Shown: one piece after another, positions 19,351 through 27,357 of the stretch
Layout of the letters: every line of letters starts with the position of its first letter
Position numbering within the stretch: position 1 is the stretch's first letter
Assembly: GCA_902596545.1 (NCBI GenBank)
Contig: CACJUH010000001.1
Location: 134,858-198,857 of the forward strand
DNA length: 64,000 nt
Origin: an uncultured Candidatus Actinomarina sp.
Lineage (GTDB): Bacteria; Actinomycetota; Acidimicrobiia; Actinomarinales; Actinomarinaceae
Reading direction: 5' to 3'
Made by a program: the position numbers and the translations under genes
Notes under the pieces: generated by a model
Databases searched by the model: none
What the model saw: the letters and a program-made list of their open reading frames with translations, nothing else
Told to the model about the DNA's origin: nothing

Positions 19351-20802
19351 ATGGCTGATGTTGATAATACGTTTACCTCTAGTAAGTTAAATAATATTTC
19401 ACAGTGTCATAGCTCTTATGGAAAAAATAATCAGTTAGCTAAGCCTAAATTAGATCGTTGGAAAGATTTAAATAATGCAATTATTGATTGGATGAATAAT
19501 GATGCTATTGAAGAGACTTCTATAAAAATTGCTGAACAAAATAATTTTCAATTTTACGACAAAATTCAAAAAGCAATATTGTCTGATTTATTTACAAGAT
19601 TTAGAACAATATATCCTAAAAGAGATGTTGAATTTAATCATGATTTTCCGATTAAAGAAATTAATAAAGAAATTAATGGAGAAGAGTATGCTTTAACAAC
19701 ATATTTCACATATGAGTTCATTGACCAAGGCTCTTCTGAATTTATAAAATTAAAAACTGCTTTTGATCCCGAGCCTGAGTTAATTGATAAAGCTATAATT
19801 TCAAAATTAAAAGCAGAAAATGAAGATTTTTATACTGCCTCCATTGAGCGGGAAGACTTAGAAGAAATAGAATTAGTTGAAAATCCAGATGAAATTATTG
19901 ATCAACATTTTGCTATATTAGAAAACTTTTTAAACAATAGACAAGCTCGCAATCCAGGTGAATTGTGTAGTAGGGGATGTGATATGGCATCACGTTGTGG
20001 TCAATTTCCTTTAATTAATATAGATAAACTTACTAATCGAATAAGAGAGGTAAAAATTTCAAAGACAAACACTATCAAGTTACAAAATTGTGAAAGAAGA
20101 GCTGCCTGGAATATTCAGTATGGAATACCAAGAGAAGACTACATTGAATATGAGTCTGAATCATCAGGAACCAAGTTTCATAACTACTCACAGGAAATGC
20201 TCGTTAATAATAACAACTTTACAAATGACGAAGATATTGAGCGATTTAATAAAATAACTGAAAATGAAGAATCAATAACACGTGAAAAACTTTTTAGCAA
20301 ATATAAGGAACTGATTGAAAAGTTAAAGCCATATAGCAATTTATCAATTACAAAGTCTGAATTTAATTTAGGGTTCACAATTGTTGCTGACGGTAAAGGT
20401 TTAAAAAATGGAGAAGTAGTTGATAAAAAAGTTGCGAGTGTGTTTATGGGACGTGCAGATTTAGTAGGACGAGTTGATGGCACTCCAATAATCATTGAAC
20501 TTAAAACTAGGCCTGAATTATCAGAAGATTTTCTAGAAGCACAACTTTATGCTCTAGGTGCGTCAAAACTACTCAATGTTAAAGAAATTACAATATTGCA
20601 TATTTATTTGCCTGATGAAGATTCAAGTATAAAAGAGAGAAAATTTTCCGAGAGTGAATTAGCAGAGGCTGAGAAAAAATATGAATCTTTAGCAATCAAA
20701 TCTGCTTCATGGATTCCCTTTGATGCTTTAAGTCCTGCTTATAACCTAGGAGACTGGTGTGAATTTTGTGAGTTTAAAAATACCTGTTTAGAAAATAGAT
20801 AA
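19351..20802 (+). CDS. PD-(D/E)XK (RecB/Cas4-like) nuclease-fold protein with two cysteine clusters
   Basis: GRADLVGRVDGTPIIIELKTRPE then WCEFCEFKNTC with upstream NCERRA; additional CSRGCDMASRC in mid-protein. Confidence 0.7.
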   Translation: MADVDNTFTSSKLNNISQCHSSYGKNNQLAKPKLDRWKDLNNAIIDWMNNDAIEETSIKIAEQNNFQFYDKIQKAILSDLFTRFRTIYPKRDVEFNHDFPIKEINKEINGEEYALTTYFTYEFIDQGSSEFIKLKTAFDPEPELIDKAIISKLKAENEDFYTASIEREDLEEIELVENPDEIIDQHFAILENFLNNRQARNPGELCSRGCDMASRCGQFPLINIDKLTNRIREVKISKTNTIKLQNCERRAAWNIQYGIPREDYIEYESESSGTKFHNYSQEMLVNNNNFTNDEDIERFNKITENEESITREKLFSKYKELIEKLKPYSNLSITKSEFNLGFTIVADGKGLKNGEVVDKKVASVFMGRADLVGRVDGTPIIIELKTRPELSEDFLEAQLYALGASKLLNVKEITILHIYLPDEDSSIKERKFSESELAEAEKKYESLAIKSASWIPFDALSPAYNLGDWCEFCEFKNTCLENR

Positions 20803-20807
20803 GTGTA

Positions 20808-20823
20808 TGTTTAGATGTAAACA
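20808..20823. promoter_or_regulatory. Perfect inverted repeat TGTTTA-gatg-TAAACA in the acn promoter, candidate operator
   Basis: 6-4-6 palindrome just upstream of a TATACT box (20828-20833) located 7 nt before the acn ATG. Confidence 0.45.
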
Positions 20824-20840
20824 AATATATACTTATTAAG

Positions 20841-23102
20841 ATGGATCTTTCAAAAACACATATCGAGTTAGTAGAAAAAGTGTATGCAACACTTGAAGAT
20901 AATATAGCAAAACTAAGATTAAGAAAATCCGACTCATTGACTTTGGCAGAGAAAATTCTTTATGGTCATGCTAGAAACATCAATGAAGTATCTATGAATA
21001 GAGGAGAAGACTTTGGTGATTTCTTGCCTGACAGAGTTGCAATGCAAGATGCTACCGCGCAAATGGCTTTACTGCAATTTATGCAGGCTGAACTTCCTAA
21101 TACTGCAGTTCCCACAACAGTACATTGTGATCACTTAATTCAAGCTTATGAAGGTGCAAATAGCGACCTAAAGGTAGCAAATAAGAATCATAAGGAGGTA
21201 TTTGATTTTTTAAGAACTGCTTCTCAAAAATATAATATTGGTTTTTGGGGGCCTGGAGCTGGAATCATCCATCAAGTAGTTCTTGAACAATATGCTTTTC
21301 CTGGGGGAATGATGATCGGAACAGACAGTCATACTCCAAATGCTGGCGGAATGGGCATGGTTGCAATTGGCGTTGGTGGCGCAGATGCTGTAGATGTAAT
21401 GGCTGGTATGCCTTTTAATACAAAAATACCAAAACTAATCGGAATAAAATTGACGGGTTCTTTAAGTGGATGGACTTCTCCAAAAGACATTATCTTAAAA
21501 GTTGCAGAGATACTTACTGTAAAGGGAGGTACAAATGCAATTGTCGAATATTTTGGAGAAGGTACCGAATCAATATCTACAACTGGAAAAGCTACAATCA
21601 CCAACATGGGTGCTGAAATTGGTGCAACCTGTTCAATATTTCCATTTGATTCCAAAGGTGAAGAATATTTAATTGCCACGGGAAGGTCTGATATTGCAAA
21701 ACTAGCAAAAAATAACATGCATTTGTTAACAGCTGACCAGGACGTCCTTGAAGATCCGAAATCATATTTTGATCAAGTTATTGAGATAAACTTAGATGCA
21801 CTTGTTCCACATATAGTAGGTCCACATACTCCAGATTTAGCTCGCCCGATAACAGAGTTAAAAGATGATGCTAAAAATAATAATTATCCTGTAGAAATTT
21901 CCAATGCTTTAATAGGATCTTGTACTAATTCATCTTATGAGGATATAGGCCGTGCAGCATTTATTGCAAGAGAAGCTGCAAAAAAAGGGTTAAAGTCAAA
22001 AGTCCCTTTAATGGTTACTCCAGGTTCAGAAGTTACAAGGGCAACTATTGAAAGAGATGGATATCTTAAAGATTTGGAATCTATTGGAGCCACGGTGTTG
22101 GCAAATGCTTGTGGGCCTTGTATTGGTCAGTGGAAAAGAGATGATATAGGTGAAGGTGAAATTAATACAATTGTTTCCTCGTATAACAGAAATTTTCCCG
22201 CTAGAAATGATGGAAATAAAGAAACACTTTCATTTATTGGCTCACCAGAGTCTGTAATTGGATTAGCTCTAGGTGGTTCATTAGATTTTGATTTTTTAAA
22301 TGATTCTTTAATCAATGATTCAGGAGAAGAAGTAAAACTAACACCTCCTGTTGCAGAAGAGTTGCCTTCAGAAGGATTTGCAAATACATTAGAAGGATTT
22401 ATTCAACCTGCAAATGGAGATGAAGTAGATGTGAAAATTGATCCAAAATCTGAAAGACTTCAGGTTTTAACACCATTTGATTCATTTGCTCCAAACAATT
22501 ATTTAGATATGACTGTAATAATGAAAGCTGTTGGCAAATGTACTACAGATCATATTTCACCTGCTGGGAAATGGTTAAGGTTTAGGGGGCACCTAGAAAA
22601 CATCTCACAAAATTTGTTTATTGGTGTAAATAACGCTTTTACCGAAGAGTCCGGAACAGGCATTAATATTTTAAACGATGAAGTGATGACACTTCCAGAT
22701 CTTGCTAAAGCTTATCATGAGAACTCAGTGAACTGGATTGCTATTGGTGATGAAAACTATGGCGAAGGATCTTCCAGAGAACACGCTGCAATGGAACCAA
22801 GGTTTAGAGGGTGTAGAGTGGTTTTAGTTAAAAGCTTTGCAAGAATACATGAAGCAAATTTAAAAAAACAAGGTATCCTGCCTTTAACTTTCTCTGACAA
22901 AAATGACTACGAGAAAATTGAACAAAACGACAAAATTACAATAACTAACCTTGATGAAATAAGTCCAGGCAGCACTGTTACAGTAACTCTCCAAAAAGAA
23001 GATGGTTCCTCAGTTGACATTACTGCTAATCATTCTCTTTCGGATGAGCAAATAAAATGGTTTGAAAGTGGTTCAGCTTTAAATCACATAAAAGAAAATT
23101 AA
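20841..23102 (+). CDS. acn: Aconitate hydratase (mitochondrial/AcnM-like type)
   Basis: GTDSHTPNAGGMGM, SNALIGSCTNSSYEDIGRAA, NACGPCIGQW, GDENYGEGSSREHAAMEPR. Confidence 0.94.
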   Translation: MDLSKTHIELVEKVYATLEDNIAKLRLRKSDSLTLAEKILYGHARNINEVSMNRGEDFGDFLPDRVAMQDATAQMALLQFMQAELPNTAVPTTVHCDHLIQAYEGANSDLKVANKNHKEVFDFLRTASQKYNIGFWGPGAGIIHQVVLEQYAFPGGMMIGTDSHTPNAGGMGMVAIGVGGADAVDVMAGMPFNTKIPKLIGIKLTGSLSGWTSPKDIILKVAEILTVKGGTNAIVEYFGEGTESISTTGKATITNMGAEIGATCSIFPFDSKGEEYLIATGRSDIAKLAKNNMHLLTADQDVLEDPKSYFDQVIEINLDALVPHIVGPHTPDLARPITELKDDAKNNNYPVEISNALIGSCTNSSYEDIGRAAFIAREAAKKGLKSKVPLMVTPGSEVTRATIERDGYLKDLESIGATVLANACGPCIGQWKRDDIGEGEINTIVSSYNRNFPARNDGNKETLSFIGSPESVIGLALGGSLDFDFLNDSLINDSGEEVKLTPPVAEELPSEGFANTLEGFIQPANGDEVDVKIDPKSERLQVLTPFDSFAPNNYLDMTVIMKAVGKCTTDHISPAGKWLRFRGHLENISQNLFIGVNNAFTEESGTGINILNDEVMTLPDLAKAYHENSVNWIAIGDENYGEGSSREHAAMEPRFRGCRVVLVKSFARIHEANLKKQGILPLTFSDKNDYEKIEQNDKITITNLDEISPGSTVTVTLQKEDGSSVDITANHSLSDEQIKWFESGSALNHIKEN

Positions 23103-23749
23103 TGGATAACTTATCTGAAAAAATAAAACAATTAAGAAACGAATATAGCGATTCAGATTTTTTAATCGAACATTTAGACAAAAATCCAGTAAAGCAATTT
23201 ACAAACTGGCTAGATGATGCAATTGAAACAAAAATTTATGAACCAAATGCTATGGTTTTGGCTACATCTGTTGATAATCAACCAAGATCTCGTTATGTAC
23301 TCTTTAAAAATATTGTTGAGGATAAATTAATTTTTCATACTCATTACGAGAGTCCTAAAGCACTTGAAATGCTTGCAAATCCAAATATTTCAGGAATATT
23401 CTATTGGGCAGAAATTCACAGACAAGTGAGATTTCAAGGCATTGCAAAAAAAGCTGATAAAACAATATCTGATGAATATTTTTCAACTAGACCTAGGGGA
23501 GGTCAGCTAAGTGCATGGGCTTCAGATCAAAGCTCAATTATCAAAAATAGAGAAGAAGTAACAAATAAAATAGCTGAGTTAGACAAAAAATTTGAAAACC
23601 AAGAAGTACCAAGACCAGATTTTTGGGGAGGTTTTGAGATTGAAGTAAATTATTGGGAGTTCTGGCAAGGAAGAAGAAATAGAACTCATGATAGGTTTTG
23701 TTATACTCAAAACACCCAAGGTTGGAATATCGAAAGGATGTCTCCATAA
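23102..23749 (+). CDS. pdxH: Pyridoxamine 5'-phosphate oxidase
   Basis: PNAMVLATSVDNQPRSRYVLFK, RQVRFQGIA, WQGRRNRTHDRFCYT, W.IERMSP C-terminus. Confidence 0.93.
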   Translation: MDNLSEKIKQLRNEYSDSDFLIEHLDKNPVKQFTNWLDDAIETKIYEPNAMVLATSVDNQPRSRYVLFKNIVEDKLIFHTHYESPKALEMLANPNISGIFYWAEIHRQVRFQGIAKKADKTISDEYFSTRPRGGQLSAWASDQSSIIKNREEVTNKIAELDKKFENQEVPRPDFWGGFEIEVNYWEFWQGRRNRTHDRFCYTQNTQGWNIERMSP

Positions 23750-24414
23750 TGAGAGAAATCAAAGTTACCAAAAATTTCATTAATTCAGCAGAAAATTCTG
23801 TGTTGTACGAGTCTGGAAACACGAAAGTATTGGTTACCGTCTCAGTTACAGACCGAGTTCCTGATTGGTTATCAAATTCTGAAAAAGGCTGGGTTACAGC
23901 TGAATACAATATGCTTCCAGGTTCATCTGGCAATAGAATTTCTAGAAAATCATTCGAAAGTGGAAGGTCGAAAGAAATTTCAAGATTAATCGGCCGTTCT
24001 CTCAGAGCTGTTTGTAATTTAGGAATAATTAATGGTTATTCTTTTACTGTAGATTGTGATGTTCTAGAAGCAGATGGTGGAACTAGAACAGCATCAATTA
24101 ACGGTGCTTGGATAGCTTTAAATGATACTTTTACAAAGATGGTAAATGAAAACAAGTTAGTACAAAACCCATTAACAAGCAAAGTTGGTGCAATTTCTGT
24201 TGGTATTGTAGATGGAGAGCTAGTAGCTGACTTAGATTATGCTAAGGATTCAAATGCTGAGGTTGACCTAAACCTTGTTTTAGATGAAAAATTTGAAATC
24301 TTGGAGATTCAAGGCACAGCTGAAGGTAAACCATTTTCAAAAGACAGTCTTGATAGCTTATTTAGTATTGCAAAAGAATGTGTTGAAGAAATATTTAAGA
24401 TACAAAATCAATAA
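23749..24414 (+). CDS. rph: Ribonuclease PH
   Basis: EYNMLPGSSGNRISRKS...GRSKEISRLIGRSLRAV, DVLEADGGTRTASINGAWIAL; start placed at ATG 23749 overlapping the pdxH stop. Confidence 0.9.
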   Translation: MREIKVTKNFINSAENSVLYESGNTKVLVTVSVTDRVPDWLSNSEKGWVTAEYNMLPGSSGNRISRKSFESGRSKEISRLIGRSLRAVCNLGIINGYSFTVDCDVLEADGGTRTASINGAWIALNDTFTKMVNENKLVQNPLTSKVGAISVGIVDGELVADLDYAKDSNAEVDLNLVLDEKFEILEIQGTAEGKPFSKDSLDSLFSIAKECVEEIFKIQNQ

Positions 24415-24416
24415 GA

Positions 24417-24986
24417 ATGCAAATCATTTTAGCTAGTCAGAATAAAAATAAGTTAAAGGAATTATCTACAATATTTCAATTAAATTCAAGTAAACATTCT
24501 TTGGTGTCTCCCAGTAGGGTTTTGAATGTAATTGAGGATAAAGAAACTATAAAAGAAAATGCTGAAAAGAAGGCCTTAGAGTATTTTGAGTTTTATGATT
24601 TACCAGTAATTGCAGATGACTCAGGTCTTTTTGTAGATGCACTTAATGGTGCTCCCGGTGTTCATTCAGCTCGTTTTTCAGGAAAAAATGCAAATGATGA
24701 AAAAAATAATGATAAATTATTAGATTTGCTTCAAAATAATTCAAATAGATCAGCAACTTTCAAAACAGTTTTATGTTTTTATGATGGTAAAGAATTTATG
24801 TATACCTTAGGTGAACTAAATGGTGAAATTTTATCATCACCGAGAGGAGAAAATGGTTTTGGTTACGATCCAATATTTGAAGTAAATGGTAAAACTCTTG
24901 CTGAAATGACATTAGAAGAAAAATCGGAGATTAGTCATAGAAAAAATGCGACAATTAAGATGGTTGAGTTGTTAAATGAAATATAA
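24417..24986 (+). CDS. rdgB: Non-canonical purine NTP pyrophosphatase (RdgB/HAM1)
   Basis: ILASQNKNKLKELSTIF, ADDSGLFVDALNGAPGVHSARFSG, GENGFGYDPIFEV, SHRKNA. Confidence 0.93.
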   Translation: MQIILASQNKNKLKELSTIFQLNSSKHSLVSPSRVLNVIEDKETIKENAEKKALEYFEFYDLPVIADDSGLFVDALNGAPGVHSARFSGKNANDEKNNDKLLDLLQNNSNRSATFKTVLCFYDGKEFMYTLGELNGEILSSPRGENGFGYDPIFEVNGKTLAEMTLEEKSEISHRKNATIKMVELLNEI

Positions 24987-25659
24987 AACATTATTAAAAT
25001 TTCTATTTGTTTTTCTTATATTTTCTGCATGTGAAGTTAAGTGGGACATGGAAATCTCTTTCGAAGAAGACTTATCGGGAAGTTACTCAATAGCAGTATT
25101 GATAGATCAAGAAGCACAAATGTATGCGGTTGAGACTGGGCAATCCTCAATTGGAGGCTTAGATGCAATATTGTCAAATCTTCCAGATGGTTTCGGTTCA
25201 AGTGTTTATCAAGAAGGAAACTATTTGGGAATTCTCATTAGAAACGATTTTGAAGATACAGATGAGTTGTTATTACAGTTTGAACAATTAAAGTCTGAAG
25301 AAAATACTGCTTTACTATTGTTACCAATTCAGGAAATTCGATTTGATAAAAGTGAACGTGATTTTGGAATTACAGGCAAGTTTGCAGAAATTTTTGTAAC
25401 AGATGAAGAAAACTTAGAGGGTTTTAAAAGAATATTCGATGGCCAACTATCAATTATTGTTCCGGGTAATATTACAGATCCTCAAATTAGCGAAATAGTA
25501 GATAATACAATTATTTTTGAAAACGATGGTCTTTCAGTAAAAACTTTTAAGTTGGTCACAAGAACTAAACCAATTTTTACGCCAGAGTTAATTGCTGCAC
25601 TATTAGCAATTTTTGGTCTAATAATTTATTTTGTTAGACAATCTGTCAAAAGGAAGTAA
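24976..25659 (+). CDS. Lipoprotein, LppM-like
   Basis: Lipobox LIFSACEVKWDMEISFEEDLSGSYSI, C-terminal TM helix; resembles actinobacterial LppM domain. Confidence 0.55.
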   Translation: MKYKTLLKFLFVFLIFSACEVKWDMEISFEEDLSGSYSIAVLIDQEAQMYAVETGQSSIGGLDAILSNLPDGFGSSVYQEGNYLGILIRNDFEDTDELLLQFEQLKSEENTALLLLPIQEIRFDKSERDFGITGKFAEIFVTDEENLEGFKRIFDGQLSIIVPGNITDPQISEIVDNTIIFENDGLSVKTFKLVTRTKPIFTPELIAALLAIFGLIIYFVRQSVKRK

Positions 25660-25669
25660 TATTGTCTCA

Positions 25670-25696
25670 ATGAAAAAAATTATAATTATTATTTAG
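25670..25696 (+). CDS. Putative leader peptide MKKIIIII*
   Basis: ATG AAA AAA ATT ATA ATT ATT ATT TAG; five consecutive Ile codons upstream of a terminator and cimA; AGGAAG 15 nt upstream. Confidence 0.65.
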   Translation: MKKIIIII

Positions 25697-25719
25697 GAGC
25701 AGCGTTTACAACGTTGTTA

Positions 25720-25745
25720 CCCTTGCATGGCAAGGGTTTTTTTTT
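25720..25745 (+). terminator. Intrinsic terminator/attenuator in cimA leader
   Basis: CCCTTGC-atg-GCAAGGG followed by T9, ending 5 nt before the cimA ATG. Confidence 0.85.
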
Positions 25746-25750
25746 AGATT

Positions 25751-27307
25751 ATGAAAATTGATATATTTGATACAACTTTAAGAGATGGCTTTCAACAAGA
25801 AGGAATTTCACCTTCTGTAAAAGATAAGCTCGAAATTGCAAAATTATTAGACAATCTTGGAGTATCTTTTATTGAAGGTGGTTGGCCTGGTGCTTCTCCA
25901 AAAGAAGAGGAGTTTTTCAAAAAAGCAAAATCAGAACTTAATCTTGCTAATGCAAAACTTGTTAGCTTTGGATCAACAAGAAAACTTAGTTTGAGCGCTG
26001 ACAAAGACCCTCAAGTACAAGCATTGCTTGATGCAGATACAGAATATGTATGCATAGTGGGAAAGTCTTCAAAACTACATATTACAAAAGCTATACAAGC
26101 CACTGTCGATGAAGCAATAGAGATGGCAGTTGATACCATTAATTATTTAGTACAAAATAAAAAGAAAGTATTTTTTGATGCAGAACATTTTTTTGACGGT
26201 TACAAAGAAGATCCAGAAACAAGTTTAAAAATATTAGATGCTGTAATTTCTACAAAAGTAGAATGTTTTGTATTTTGTGACACAAACGGTGGAACTCTTC
26301 CAAGTGAAGTCCATGACATAATTTCAGAAATAATTTCAAAATATCCAAAAGCAAACTTTGGCGTACACTTCCAAAACGACAATGGTTGTGCAGTAGCTAA
26401 TTCAATGGTTGCAGTTGATTTAGGTGTAAATCATGTTCAAGGAACCATTAATGGGTATGGTGAAAGAACAGGAAATGCTGATTTATGTACTTTAATCCCC
26501 AATTTAACATTAAAGAAAGGCTATAAAACAATTCCTGAACACTCACTAGGCCAATTAACTCAAACAGCAAATCACATTGCTGAGTTAGTAAATGTAGCGA
26601 TTGATTCACGTCATCCTTATGTAGGTTCCTCAGCTTTTACACATAAAGCTGGATTACATGCATCTGGAATGGCAAAGGATAGCTCACTTTATGAACACAT
26701 TGATTCAGCCGCGGTAGGGAATTTTACAAGGACAACAGTATCTGAATTAGCTGGTAGAGCTAGTGTTCTAACAAAAGCAGAGGAATTTGGTTTGGAATTT
26801 AACAATGATGATGCCAAAAAATTAATTGAAGAAGTGCAAAATCTTGAACATATGGGATATCAATTTGAAGCAGCTGATGGATCGCTATTTATATTAATGA
26901 ACAAACTCAAGAATATTGAACCCAACTTTTTCAAATTTGAAAGCTTTAGGGTATTTTCTGAAAGACGAAATTCTGAAAATGTTGTTTCAGAAGCAGTTTG
27001 TAAAATTATTGTAGATGAAAATAGATACGTTAAAACTGGAGAAGGAGTCGGCCCAGTTGATGCTTTGAGTAAAGCTTTGAAATCTGCTTTAGAAAATGAT
27101 TATTCAAAAGTAAATGAAATCAAGCTTATTGATTACAAAGTTAGAATTATAGATTCATCAGATGGAACTGAAGCTAAAACAAGGGTCTTGATTGAATTTA
27201 CAGATTCCAATAAGAAATGGAGTACTATCGGAGTTCATGAAAACATAATCAATGCTTCATGGAATGCTTTGTGTGATGGTTTTAATTATTATTTTATGAC
27301 TTCTTAA
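25751..27307 (+). CDS. cimA: (R)-citramalate synthase
   Basis: DTTLRDGFQQEGISPSVKDKLEIAKLLD, FCDTNGGTLP, GVHFQNDNGCAVANS, C-terminal LeuA-like dimer domain. Confidence 0.88.
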   Translation: MKIDIFDTTLRDGFQQEGISPSVKDKLEIAKLLDNLGVSFIEGGWPGASPKEEEFFKKAKSELNLANAKLVSFGSTRKLSLSADKDPQVQALLDADTEYVCIVGKSSKLHITKAIQATVDEAIEMAVDTINYLVQNKKKVFFDAEHFFDGYKEDPETSLKILDAVISTKVECFVFCDTNGGTLPSEVHDIISEIISKYPKANFGVHFQNDNGCAVANSMVAVDLGVNHVQGTINGYGERTGNADLCTLIPNLTLKKGYKTIPEHSLGQLTQTANHIAELVNVAIDSRHPYVGSSAFTHKAGLHASGMAKDSSLYEHIDSAAVGNFTRTTVSELAGRASVLTKAEEFGLEFNNDDAKKLIEEVQNLEHMGYQFEAADGSLFILMNKLKNIEPNFFKFESFRVFSERRNSENVVSEAVCKIIVDENRYVKTGEGVGPVDALSKALKSALENDYSKVNEIKLIDYKVRIIDSSDGTEAKTRVLIEFTDSNKKWSTIGVHENIINASWNALCDGFNYYFMTS

Positions 27308-27357
27308 GTAGATTTTTCACTTCTTTGATATATATACTATTTTAAGGGGATATAAAT

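Noticed and set aside
23698-23748. Upstream start of the RNase PH ORF
   Set aside because: Overlaps pdxH; RNase PH homology begins near MREIKVTKNF at 23749.
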